From Curtobacterium flaccumfaciens (GTDB taxonomy: Bacteria > Actinomycetota > Actinomycetes > Actinomycetales > Microbacteriaceae): a stretch of DNA of 64,000 bases. The first letter of the stretch is position 1; each line of letters opens with the position of its first letter. Location: positions 434,001-498,000 of the forward strand of contig NZ_JABMCF010000040.1 of NCBI RefSeq assembly GCF_013359815.1, given 5' to 3'. A model generated the notes under the pieces. The model ran no database searches. It saw only the letters and a program-made list of their open reading frames with translations, and was not told the DNA's origin. Below, piece by piece: positions 33,756 to 41,662 of this stretch. The translations under genes and the position numbers were made by a program.

Positions 33756-33774
33756 GTCCCCTGAACCGGGTGAA
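33756..33774. promoter_or_regulatory. 19-base palindrome, site 6
   Basis: On the minus strand TTCACCCGGTTCAGGGGAC, a weaker match to ATCACCC-N5-GGGTGAG, 50 bases upstream of the small gene at 33706. Confidence 0.4.
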
Positions 33775-33793
33775 GTCGTCGTGGACCGGCTGC

Positions 33794-36352
33794 TCAGAGC
33801 AGCCCGTGCAGCCGTGCCGCCGTGACGGCCTCGGTGCGGCCGGAGGCGGACAGCTTCGCGTACACGCTCCGGAGGTGCGTCTTGATCGTGTTGACGCTGA
33901 GGTGGTGCTTCGCGGCGATCTCGGCGATCGTCTGGTGGGCCGGCAACTCGAGCAGCAGCTCCTGCTCCTTGGCGGTCAGCGCCACGGCCATCTGCTGTCG
34001 GCCGGTCCCCGTGTCGCCCGCGGCCGTGGCAGCGAGCGACGTGATGTGGGATGCGTAGTCCTCGAGCGGGCCGAACGAGCCGCGGAGTGCGCGGACGAGG
34101 TCCGCTCCGGCGTTCCGCGACGCCAGGAACTCCCGGGCGAAGCCGAACTCCTCACTGATGTCCAGTGCCCGTCGGACGCGGTTCGCAACCTCGAGGGGCC
34201 GGACCTGCTGCTCCGCGTGGGCGGCGAGGGCGAGATGGGCGTGCACGACGCTGACCCCGGTCCACGCTGCGTCCCGGCCGTCGACGGCTTCGGTGACCGC
34301 GGCCGATGCGAGGTGGTCGGTGCGCCCGGCCGCGAGCAGCCGGAGCGTGTTCGCCTCGAGTGAGTCGGGGCCCAGGATCCCGGCGACGAGACGACGGATG
34401 TCCGCCGCGGCGGCCGGCCCGTGCAGGGTCTGCGACCAGGAGTGCAAGCGCGTCGAGACCGCTGCGACCGTCCGGGGGTGGGCACGCCCGTCCGTCCGGA
34501 CGAGCTGCACGAGTCGGGTGAGCGGCTCGCGGGGAGCCGCCGACGCATCGATCGCCGCGACGCAGAGCACCACCCGCACCTGGAACAGCAGCCCGAGCTC
34601 GGCGCCGGTCGGGTCTGCTGCTTCGATGCGGTGCAGTGCCGCGAAGGAGACCGGCTCGCACCGCGCGTAGGCCTGCATGATCGTCAGCAGCATCGCGCGT
34701 GCGGTCGCCCGGTTGTAGGGCGGCGTGGTGTCGAACCGGACGATGTTCATCCGCTCCTCGTGCGCGCTGGCCGTCCGCCAGTCGCCGGCACGGACCGCGA
34801 GGGTGGCCGACGCGTCCACCGCGATCACGTAGAGCCATCCGTAGCCGGCGCGGAGGGCGGCTGCCTGCACCGACCGGAGCAGCTGTTCGGCGTCGTCGCG
34901 CTGCCCCGTCGCGATGAGGCACCAGGCGACCGCTGCGCGGAGGACCAAAGCGGTGTCGAGGGACGGGATCGGCGTTCCGCGGAGGAACTCGCCCAACTCG
35001 CGCAGCCGGGCCCCGGCAGCGACGTCGTCCGTGATCAGGAACGTGCTGAGCGCCAGGACCACCGGTCGCCAGCGCCGGTCGTCCGTCGCGCTGGCGGTCG
35101 CCAACAGGGACTCGGCCCGGGCGAGGCACTCCTCGGCTCCGATGCGGTCCGGGAACGCCGGCGCGTCCATCGCGAGCCGGATCGCCGCGACCGGCAGCGT
35201 GTCCCGTCCGAGGGGGAGTGCGCTGAGCGCCGTCCCGACCAGGGTCGTGCGTCCCTGCATCAAGAGGACGCTGCCGGAGCGTTCGACCTGTGTCGCGATG
35301 GTCTGGGGATCGCGGGAGAGCAGCGCCTGTTCCATCGCGAGGTCGTGGGCGCCGAGTTGCTCGTACCACTCGGCGGCCGTCGCGTGGTTGCGCACCGCGC
35401 TGCACTCGTCACGGCGTCGGAACTCGGCCCGCATGTACGCGGCGAGGACCGGGTGGATCCGGAACCCGTCGCCGTCGGGTGCAGCCTCGACGAAGAGGTG
35501 CCGAGCGCTCAGCCGCTGCAGGACGGCACCGACGTCGTTGCGGCCGGTGAGCGTCACGGCGAGGTCCAGCGGCACCTCGGACGCGACTGCCGCGCGCATG
35601 ACGACGGCGCGGTCGGCTGCGCTGAGGGTGTCGAGGATCCGCACCGTCAGGTAGTCGGCCACCTGGTGGTGGTCACCGCCGAACCGTGCGACCGCGGCGG
35701 CGCGGTCCGTCTGGGTGAGCAGGAACGGCATCGCCAACACGACACCGGCGGCCCAGCCGCCGGTGCGCTGCGCCAGCGTCTCAGCGTCCTGCACCGGCAG
35801 GACGAGGTCGAAGCGGAGCGCGAGGGCGAGGGTCTCGTCGACGGTGAAGGCCAGTGCCGCGGGCGGCACCACCATCTGACCGCCCAGCGTGTCGACGACC
35901 GAGCCGAAGCCCGTCGGCTCGAAACGCCCCGCCACGACGATCCGCGCGCCGGCGCGCGCCATCGACAGCAGTCGACGGAGTGGTGCTGGGCACTGCCCGC
36001 CGAACAGGGTGTTCACGTCGTCGACGAACCACCAGTCCACGGTTCCGTCGCCGTCGAGCGGCACGTCCGCGTCGAGCAGCAGGTCTGCTTCGGTGAGCCA
36101 CCGCACGCGGGCACCGTCCGATTCGAGCGCAGCCGCCCACTCCGCCAGCGCGGTGGACTTGCCAGCCCCGGCCACCGCCCAGAGCGTGAGCAGGCGCAGG
36201 TCCGTCCGCGTGAACTGCCGGAGCGGTTCGAGCAGTCGCGGCCGCCGCACCGTCCCCTCGTGTCCTGCCGGCTGCGGTGGCGCGGTGGACCCGCCGGGCT
36301 CGGGCCGGAGCCTGGTGCGCGGCGGTGTCCTGGTCTCTCCGATGGTCTGCAC
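33794..36352 (-). CDS. MalT/LAL-like LuxR-family regulator
   Basis: 852 residues from GTG at 36352 with AGGGGAAGG upstream. An N-terminal STAND-type ATPase has Walker A AVAGAGKST at residues 59-67 and an acidic WWFVDDVNTLFGG Walker B-like strand. A long helical-repeat middle (about residues 300-780) is the sensing part. The C-terminal LuxR helix-turn-helix is AEIAAKHHLSVNTIKTHLRS. Such regulators bind ATP and an effector before DNA. A 19-base palindrome 92 bases upstream suggests autoregulation, and similar sites lie near neighbouring genes. Confidence 0.9.
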   Translation of the reverse strand: MQTIGETRTPPRTRLRPEPGGSTAPPQPAGHEGTVRRPRLLEPLRQFTRTDLRLLTLWAVAGAGKSTALAEWAAALESDGARVRWLTEADLLLDADVPLDGDGTVDWWFVDDVNTLFGGQCPAPLRRLLSMARAGARIVVAGRFEPTGFGSVVDTLGGQMVVPPAALAFTVDETLALALRFDLVLPVQDAETLAQRTGGWAAGVVLAMPFLLTQTDRAAAVARFGGDHHQVADYLTVRILDTLSAADRAVVMRAAVASEVPLDLAVTLTGRNDVGAVLQRLSARHLFVEAAPDGDGFRIHPVLAAYMRAEFRRRDECSAVRNHATAAEWYEQLGAHDLAMEQALLSRDPQTIATQVERSGSVLLMQGRTTLVGTALSALPLGRDTLPVAAIRLAMDAPAFPDRIGAEECLARAESLLATASATDDRRWRPVVLALSTFLITDDVAAGARLRELGEFLRGTPIPSLDTALVLRAAVAWCLIATGQRDDAEQLLRSVQAAALRAGYGWLYVIAVDASATLAVRAGDWRTASAHEERMNIVRFDTTPPYNRATARAMLLTIMQAYARCEPVSFAALHRIEAADPTGAELGLLFQVRVVLCVAAIDASAAPREPLTRLVQLVRTDGRAHPRTVAAVSTRLHSWSQTLHGPAAAADIRRLVAGILGPDSLEANTLRLLAAGRTDHLASAAVTEAVDGRDAAWTGVSVVHAHLALAAHAEQQVRPLEVANRVRRALDISEEFGFAREFLASRNAGADLVRALRGSFGPLEDYASHITSLAATAAGDTGTGRQQMAVALTAKEQELLLELPAHQTIAEIAAKHHLSVNTIKTHLRSVYAKLSASGRTEAVTAARLHGLL

Positions 36353-36443
36353 GTGTGGCCTTCCCCTGAAAAGGCTGATGTGGTGGACACGCTACGGCGC
36401 ACTGGTCCGTTTTGCGCACTGAAGATCGTCACGCCGCGTGACA

Positions 36444-36462
36444 ATCACCCGAAGAGGGTGAG
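36444..36462. promoter_or_regulatory. 19-base palindrome, site 3
   Basis: ATCACCCGAAGAGGGTGAG, 92 bases upstream of the LuxR-type regulator and just after the hydrolase stop. It is the most symmetric match to ATCACCC-N5-GGGTGAT. Confidence 0.6.
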
Positions 36463-36468
36463 GGGTGC

Positions 36469-37530
36469 TCACCCGCGCAGCGGGATCGTTCGAGCCCACC
36501 GCCGGATCGCGACGTACGCACGATCGCGGACGGCGGGCTCGGAGAGCATCACGTCGTGGAGCGCGCGGTGTACCCGGACCACCGTGACGTCGTCCCCGAG
36601 CGACAGCGACCGGTGTGCCACTGCGTCCACGTTGAGGGCGACGTCGGAGTGGGTCATCGCGTCCGACCACCGGGGGCCGAGGTTGCTGTGCGTGCTGAGC
36701 AGCACGAGCACGGGGATGTCGAGGTGCAGCCCGCGCGCCACGGTGTCCTGACCGGCGAACACCGCCGCGAGCCACCCCGGGTGCAGCGGGAAACCGTGCA
36801 CCGGGCGCCAGTGCTGGTCGTACGTCCACGATCCCTCGGCCTCGCTCGACACCGTGCGCGTGTAGTGACCGGGGTCGACGACGGGCATCGGCGCGAGCGG
36901 GTTCCGACGGGCGCCGAGCTTGACGAGCGGTGTGAGCACCTCGCGTCCGAGCGCGCTGGCCTGGAACTCGAGCCACGGACTGTTCAGGACCAGCCCGTGG
37001 GCGCGGCCCGGGTGCCGTGCTGCCCACAGTGCCAGGGTGAGGCCGCCCGTGGAGTGTCCGAGGAGCAGGAGACGACGCCTCGGTCTGTCGGACGCACCGT
37101 GCCCCATCACGGCGAGCGCCGCCTCCAGGTCGGTGTCGTAGACCGTCAGGTCGTCGGTGTACCCGGGCGTCTGCCCGGTCAGCAGACTGCGGCCGTACTT
37201 GCGGAGGTCCACCGCGTGGAACCGCGCGCCGAGTGCTTCGAGGTGTTCGGCCAGCTCCTGCTGGAAGAAGTAGTCGGACCAGCCGTGCACGTACAGGACG
37301 TCGGCTCCGCCCAGCGGGTGGCGGTCGCTCCGTCGGGTCAGTGCGCTGGACCAGACCCCCGGTGGTCGGTGCGACGACGTCCGCCGCACCAGCGTGGCGA
37401 CGACCGGCCCCTCGGCGTCCGGCTCGAGGTCGAGGCGGGCGGCCTCGTAGTCCGGGCCGAGCACGTCCGGGCGCCAGTTCGGGAGCGCCCCGGTGTCTGA
37501 CCGGAACGGCTGGTGGTCAGTCGAGCGCAT
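36469..37530 (-). CDS. Alpha/beta hydrolase, lysophospholipase-like
   Basis: 353 residues from ATG at 37530, overlapping the mscS stop by 14 bases. VLYVHGWSDYFFQQELAEHL carries the oxyanion HG motif; LLLLGHSTGGLTLALWAARH holds the nucleophile Ser in GHSTGG; an Asp in HLDIPVLVLLSTHS and the late His in VHRALHDVMLSEP complete a likely triad. The fold and the DLRKYGRS motif resemble monoacylglycerol lipase/lysophospholipase-type hydrolases. Cytoplasmic; the substrate is unknown. Confidence 0.8.
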   Translation of the reverse strand: MRSTDHQPFRSDTGALPNWRPDVLGPDYEAARLDLEPDAEGPVVATLVRRTSSHRPPGVWSSALTRRSDRHPLGGADVLYVHGWSDYFFQQELAEHLEALGARFHAVDLRKYGRSLLTGQTPGYTDDLTVYDTDLEAALAVMGHGASDRPRRRLLLLGHSTGGLTLALWAARHPGRAHGLVLNSPWLEFQASALGREVLTPLVKLGARRNPLAPMPVVDPGHYTRTVSSEAEGSWTYDQHWRPVHGFPLHPGWLAAVFAGQDTVARGLHLDIPVLVLLSTHSNLGPRWSDAMTHSDVALNVDAVAHRSLSLGDDVTVVRVHRALHDVMLSEPAVRDRAYVAIRRWARTIPLRG

Positions 37531-38341
37531 CGCGCACGGCGATCGCGGAGGGTGGCGGGTCCGACGAGACCGACGACACCAGCCCGGCGGCGGCGAGCGC
37601 TTCGGAGAAAGACCGGACGGCGGCCGAGCGGAGGTGCTCTCGGGCACCCCAGGGCGACCAGAAGCGGACGGTGACGTCGATCGAGGCCGGCGTGACGGTG
37701 TGCACGAAGACCTCGGGCGGGCGCTCCGACCGGTGGCCGAGCGCGGAGACCGCGGCGAGCACCGTGGTGGTGACCGCCTCGACGTCCGGCGGCTCGCGGA
37801 CCCGCAAGCGCACCTCGTTCCGGACCGCGCCGGACTCGCTGGCGTTCCACAGCGGGTTCTCGAGCAACATCGTGTTCGGCAGGCGGACGGTCCGGCCGTC
37901 CGCCGCGCTGAGGAGCACGGAGCGACCGGTCATCTCGATGATCCGACCGGAGATCCCCTCGACCTCGATCCCGTCCCCGATGCGCACCGGTCGACGCGCC
38001 TGGATCACCAGGCCCGCACCGAAGTTGGCTGCGATCCCACGGAGCGCGAGGAACGCGACGGCGCCCACGATCACGACCGCGGCGAGCACCGGCTGCAGCG
38101 GCGCCCCGAGCGCCGTCAGCACGATGCCGATCGTGAGCAGGAGGATCGAGTACCGGACGAGCCGGGCGATGAGGTTGGTGGGGCCGGGGCCGAGGCCGCT
38201 CCACTTCGACAATGCCGCCGCGACCCCTCGCCGTGCCCACCCGGAGGCCAGCCAGCCGACGACGAGGACCACGGCTGCGAGGACCACGTCCCAGACGCCG
38301 AACGACGATCGCTCGATCAGGGTGTTCAGGAGGTCCTGCAC
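37517..38341 (-). CDS. Small-conductance mechanosensitive channel, MscS family
   Basis: 274 residues, ATG at 38341. Helices: VWDVVLAAVVLVVGWLASGW, YSILLLTIGIVLTALGAPL and the pore helix VVIVGAVAFLALRGIAANFG with the AANFGAGLVIQARRPVRIGD signature entering the beta domain (IEVEGISGRIIEMTGRSVLL). MscS channels release solutes on hypo-osmotic shock. It has the minimal three-helix layout. Coupled with the hydrolase gene downstream. Confidence 0.9.
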   Translation of the reverse strand: MQDLLNTLIERSSFGVWDVVLAAVVLVVGWLASGWARRGVAAALSKWSGLGPGPTNLIARLVRYSILLLTIGIVLTALGAPLQPVLAAVVIVGAVAFLALRGIAANFGAGLVIQARRPVRIGDGIEVEGISGRIIEMTGRSVLLSAADGRTVRLPNTMLLENPLWNASESGAVRNEVRLRVREPPDVEAVTTTVLAAVSALGHRSERPPEVFVHTVTPASIDVTVRFWSPWGAREHLRSAAVRSFSEALAAAGLVSSVSSDPPPSAIAVRDALD

Positions 38342-38367
38342 GACAGTGCCCGACCGTCGTCAGCCGG

Positions 38368-39636
38368 TCAGCGGGCGTCGACCGCTGCGATCGGCGGCGG
38401 GAACCACGTGCCGTCGAGCGCGGGCGTCCGAGCCACGTAGAGGCGCAGGTTGAGCGAGAACCCGCGGCCGGCCGGTGTCGGGAGCCAGTTTGGTTCGCCG
38501 GCGTCCGACGGGCGCTCCGGCGCGAGCCAGATGCTCGTGCTGCCGTCGTCGTTGCGCACGAACGACGCCTCGGAGTTCACGTCGTAGCGCTCCAGGTCGT
38601 TCGGGACCACCCGGTAGTCGGGGACCGAGTAGAGCGTCAGTGACCAGAAGGCGTCCACCAGGGCGTCCGGCTCGCCGGGCGCGAAGCGGACCTCGTACGT
38701 CCTGCTGCCGTCGAGCAGCTCGCCGTCGTCGCCGAGCTGGCCCACGTAGTAGATGGCTTCGTCCACGACGTTCGCCCAGAGTCCGCCGTAGTCGACGATG
38801 TCGCGGGCGAGCACGTCGTTGCCGAACCGGCCGGCGGCGAACGCGACCGACCAGCCGTTGCGTTGCGTCCCGAAGCCCTTGGTGCCGGCGAGGAACGCGG
38901 GCCAGGCCTGCGTCCGGATCACCCTGTCGACGTGCTCCGCCGCGTCCGGCCCCGAGGCGGCGAAGTCCGCGACCGCCGAGACGAGCGCGACGTACCGCGG
39001 GGCGTCCGGCATCGCGTCCGGCGCGGTCTCGAGCAGGGCCGGGCCCACGCGGAACGCCTCGACGCCGGGCAGTTCGGCGTTCGTGAACTCGGGGACGGCC
39101 GGAGGCGGTGCGATGTCGATCCCCGCGGGTGCGTCGACCCTGAAGCGTCGTTGGAGCGCGACGGCTTCATCCGGGGTGTCCTGCAGCTCGACCCTCGCGA
39201 GGATCTTCGCCTTGGGGCCCGGCAGGTCGACGACGAGTGCACCGTCGTCGATGACCGGGTCGGTGCCCGCGAGGCGGAACGCCACCGTCCCGGACGGGTG
39301 GTCCGGGAAGTTCCGTTCGTTGACGTTGACGATCACCTCGCCCCAGACGTCCATGACCTGCACGGTGAAGTACCGGCCGTGGATCTCCGGCACCTCGAGG
39401 AGCACCGCGTGGTCTCGGTCGACCGCGATCCATGCTTCGAGGTACGCGACGTCGAGGTTCGGGTTCACGAACTCGGCGGACCCGACGGGGTTGTACTTGA
39501 TCCGGTTCCACCCGACTCGTTCCACCTCGATGTCGTGGTGTTCCTGCCGAGCCACGAGCAGGCGCCCGAACAGGTAGAGGTAGGCGTCGACGGCGTCCTG
39601 GTCGGTGGGTGTCGTGGTGCTGACGTCGCTGGTCAT
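38368..39636 (-). CDS. DUF1254/DUF1214-type protein (2)
   Basis: 422 residues, ATG at 39636 (MTSDVSTTTPTDQDAVDAYL). It shares the DUF1254 layout (GSAEFVNPNLDVAYLEAWIA, LLEVPEIHGRYFTVQVMDVW) and the DUF1214 C-terminal part (LVDAFWSLTLYSVPDYRVVP, GEPNWLPTPAGRGFSLNLRL, then YVARTPALDGTWFPP). It is a diverged paralogue of the 24521 gene. No signal peptide. Its promoter region carries palindromes at 39710 and 39809. Function unknown. Confidence 0.8.
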   Translation of the reverse strand: MTSDVSTTTPTDQDAVDAYLYLFGRLLVARQEHHDIEVERVGWNRIKYNPVGSAEFVNPNLDVAYLEAWIAVDRDHAVLLEVPEIHGRYFTVQVMDVWGEVIVNVNERNFPDHPSGTVAFRLAGTDPVIDDGALVVDLPGPKAKILARVELQDTPDEAVALQRRFRVDAPAGIDIAPPPAVPEFTNAELPGVEAFRVGPALLETAPDAMPDAPRYVALVSAVADFAASGPDAAEHVDRVIRTQAWPAFLAGTKGFGTQRNGWSVAFAAGRFGNDVLARDIVDYGGLWANVVDEAIYYVGQLGDDGELLDGSRTYEVRFAPGEPDALVDAFWSLTLYSVPDYRVVPNDLERYDVNSEASFVRNDDGSTSIWLAPERPSDAGEPNWLPTPAGRGFSLNLRLYVARTPALDGTWFPPPIAAVDAR

Positions 39637-39709
39637 GTCCGTCCCTCGGTCCGTGGCGCCCGCGGTGCGGCGGGTACACGCAACGATCGTGGTCCGTGCG
39701 GGCGGCTGG

Positions 39710-39728
39710 CTCGCCCCATCGGGGTGAT
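39710..39728. promoter_or_regulatory. 19-base palindrome, site 4
   Basis: On the minus strand ATCACCCCGATGGGGCGAG, 73 bases upstream of the DUF1254 (2) start. It is closest to site 2, before the first DUF1254 gene (ATCACCCCG, TGGGG shared). Confidence 0.6.
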
Positions 39729-39736
39729 ATCCCTCT

Positions 39737-39772
39737 CGGGGTCTGCGGGGTCTGCGGGGTCTGAGGGGTCCG
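39737..39772 (+). repeat. Four copies of a 9-base repeat
   Basis: CGGGGTCTG three times, then AGGGGTCCG, immediately beside palindrome site 4. A microsatellite of this kind can vary in copy number. The rest of 39637-39983 carries site 5 and a run of eight C at 39907-39914; no gene is seen. Confidence 0.75.
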
Positions 39773-39808
39773 CGGGTCGTCATCCGGCTTGACCGAGCCG
39801 GGTCGGAG

Positions 39809-39827
39809 TTCACCCGGTCCGGGGGAG
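39809..39827. promoter_or_regulatory. 19-base palindrome, site 5
   Basis: TTCACCCGGTCCGGGGGAG, a weaker match between the divergent DUF1254 (2) and ArsR genes. Confidence 0.35.
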
Positions 39828-39983
39828 ACGTGCTCGGCTGCGCGCTGCGACGCTCGTGCAGCGGGTCGCGGCCGTGTCCAGCAACGGGCGCAGTCCACGT
39901 CCGAGACCCCCCCCACGACGGGTTCCGCGGCGACGTCGAACCACCCCTTGCTCCGCGACCTCCGTCCGTCGTATGGTCAGCGC

Positions 39984-40310
39984 ATGCTGACCATTGCCTC
40001 GCGGTACGACGTGCTGAACCGTCTCGGGCGGGCGCTCTCCGACCCCACGCGTGCGCGGATCCTGCTCCGGCTGCTCGACGGACCCGGCTACCCGGCGCGG
40101 CTCGCCGAGGAACTCGAGCTGACGCGGACGAACGTGTCGAACCACCTGGCGTGCCTGCGCGGCTGCGGGATCGTCGTCGCCGTGCCCGAGGGGCGTCGGA
40201 CCCGCTACGAGATCGCGGACCGCAACCTCACCCGCGCGCTCGAGTCCCTGGTCGACGTGGTGCTGGCGGTGGACGTCTCCGACGACGACGAATGCGAGGT
40301 CGAGCGGTGA
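39984..40310 (+). CDS. ArsR-family metal-responsive repressor (CmtR-like)
   Basis: 108 residues, ATG at 39984. The winged helix is clear: LSDPTRARILLRLLDGPGY, then recognition helix ELTRTNVSNHLACLRGCGIV and wing VAVPEGRRTRYEI. A cysteine in the recognition region (HLACLRGCG) is placed as in CmtR/CadC-type cadmium/lead sensors; the acidic C-terminal tail DDDECEVER adds another Cys. It overlaps the transporter gene by GTGA and probably represses it. Confidence 0.85.
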   Translation: MLTIASRYDVLNRLGRALSDPTRARILLRLLDGPGYPARLAEELELTRTNVSNHLACLRGCGIVVAVPEGRRTRYEIADRNLTRALESLVDVVLAVDVSDDDECEVER

Positions 40311-40981
40311 CCACCGCTGCGGTGTCGCTCGCACCGGCTCGTGTCGGCGTGCTCCGGCGACGGATCCGGTGGATCGTCGCGGTGACCATCGCCTACAACG
40401 TGATCGAGGCCGTCGTGGCGATCGCCGCTGGATCGGTTGCGTCGTCCACCGCGCTGATCGGCTTCGGGCTCGACTCGATCGTGGAGGTCCTGTCGGCTGC
40501 TGCCGTCGCGTGGCAGTTCGCCGGACGGGATCCGGAAGCCCGGGAACGAACGGCGCTGCAGGTGATCGCGGTCTCGTTCTTCGGGCTCGCCCTGGTGGTC
40601 AGTGCCGATGCCGTCCTGACCTTCACGGGTGTCCGGTCGCCGGAGCACAGTCCGGTCGGCATCGTCCTGGCCGCGGTGAGCCTGGCGGTCATGCCGTTCC
40701 TGAGCCTCGTCGAACGGAGGACCGGACGCGAGCTCGGTTCGGCGTCGGCGATCGCCGACTCGAAGCAGACGCTGATCTGCAGCTACCTGTCGGCGGCGGT
40801 GCTGCTCGGCCTGCTGGCGAACAGCCTGTTCGGCTGGTGGTGGGCCGATCCGCTCGCCGGACTCGTCGTGGTCGTGTTCGCCGTGCGCGAGGGACTTGAA
40901 GCCTGGCGCGGTGACGCGTGCAAGCAGCCCGTGTCGGCGCTGACGGGGGAGCGCGAGCGCGACGGCTGCGACTGCTGTTGA
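40307..40981 (+). CDS. CDF-like cation transporter
   Basis: 224 residues from GTG at 40307. Five or six helices: WIVAVTIAYNVIEAVVAIAA, TALIGFGLDSIVEVLSAAAV, VIAVSFFGLALVVSADAVLT and others. The GFGLDSIVEV and ADSKQT motifs place Asp/His-like metal ligands as in the cation diffusion facilitator family. The soluble C-terminal domain is absent; instead there is a Cys tail (DGCDCC). Likely exports the metal sensed by the ArsR protein encoded upstream. Confidence 0.8.
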   Translation: MTTAAVSLAPARVGVLRRRIRWIVAVTIAYNVIEAVVAIAAGSVASSTALIGFGLDSIVEVLSAAAVAWQFAGRDPEARERTALQVIAVSFFGLALVVSADAVLTFTGVRSPEHSPVGIVLAAVSLAVMPFLSLVERRTGRELGSASAIADSKQTLICSYLSAAVLLGLLANSLFGWWWADPLAGLVVVVFAVREGLEAWRGDACKQPVSALTGERERDGCDCC

Positions 40982-41006
40982 GCGGAGTCTGCCCGCGCCC
41001 GGCGGT

Positions 41007-41297
41007 TCAGTCGGCTTCGGTCTCGCGGACGTGGCTGACCGCATCGCCGACGATGTGCGCGATGTGCTCGTCGTGCAGCGAGTAGACGGCGTTCCGCCCG
41101 ATGCGCTCGACCTGCACGATGCCCGCGAGCCGCAGCGTGCGGAGGTGCTGGGACACCAGGGGCTGCGACAGCTCGGTCGCTTCGGCGAGGGAGCCGACGT
41201 CGGAAGGCTGGGAGATCAACGCCGACAGGATCCGGAGTCGGGCGGGCGAGGACAGCGCCTTGAAGAGTTCGGCTGCTGCTTCGATCCCGTCTGACAT
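41007..41297 (-). CDS. ArsR-family repressor
   Basis: 96 residues, ATG at 41297 (MSDGIEAAAELFKALSSP). Winged helix: ARLRILSALISQPSDVGSLA, recognition helix TELSQPLVSQHLRTLRLAGI, wing VERIGRNAVYSLHDEHIAHI. The C-terminal HDEHIAHIVGDAVSH resembles the alpha-5 His/Asp site of zinc sensors (SmtB/CzrA). The adjacent His-rich peptide gene fits a zinc or nickel role. It is convergent with the CDF-like gene. Confidence 0.82.
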   Translation of the reverse strand: MSDGIEAAAELFKALSSPARLRILSALISQPSDVGSLAEATELSQPLVSQHLRTLRLAGIVQVERIGRNAVYSLHDEHIAHIVGDAVSHVRETEAD

Positions 41298-41333
41298 GGA
41301 CTCATGTAAGCGCACGCGCATACGTGCATGCAA

Positions 41334-41370
41334 CACGACGGCCCCGGCGCGGTGCGTCGGGGCCGTCGTG
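41334..41370 (-). terminator. Terminator of the His-rich peptide gene
   Basis: CACGACGGCCCCG (41334-41346) and CGGGGCCGTCGTG (41358-41370) pair perfectly over 13 bp, loop 11, 47 bases downstream of the stop at 41418 in the minus direction. Confidence 0.75.
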
Positions 41371-41417
41371 CAGGTCCGTCGATCGGTGCTGATCACGGAC
41401 CTGCGCTGATCAGGAGA

Positions 41418-41573
41418 TCAGTGCTCGTCGTAGTGGTCGCCGTGCTGGGCGTGCTTGTGTCCGTCGTGGACGAAGTCGACGTGGTCCTCGTGCTGGACCG
41501 TCTCGTGGCCGCAGCCGTCCTGGTGGGTGTGCTCGGCGACGGTGTGCTCTGCGCTGTTCTCGTGCTCGGCCAT
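41418..41573 (-). CDS. Small histidine-rich, probably metal-binding peptide
   Basis: 51 residues, ATG at 41573 with AGGAGG close upstream. Composition is dominated by His, Glu and Asp (MAEHENSAEHTVAEHTHQDG, then CGHETVQHEDHVDFVHDGHK), ending HGDHYDEH, with one Cys. Similar peptides accompany zinc transport or Zur-type genes in actinobacteria and may buffer zinc. The upstream region 41615-41660 is unusually AT-rich for this genome and probably holds the promoter and an ArsR operator. Confidence 0.75.
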   Translation of the reverse strand: MAEHENSAEHTVAEHTHQDGCGHETVQHEDHVDFVHDGHKHAQHGDHYDEH

Positions 41574-41662
41574 GGTGACCTCCTGCTGATCGTCGGTTGG
41601 GATGCCCTCAGCGTAGATCACATATGCAGAAGTAGCAATACATTTATAGATGAGAACGGATG

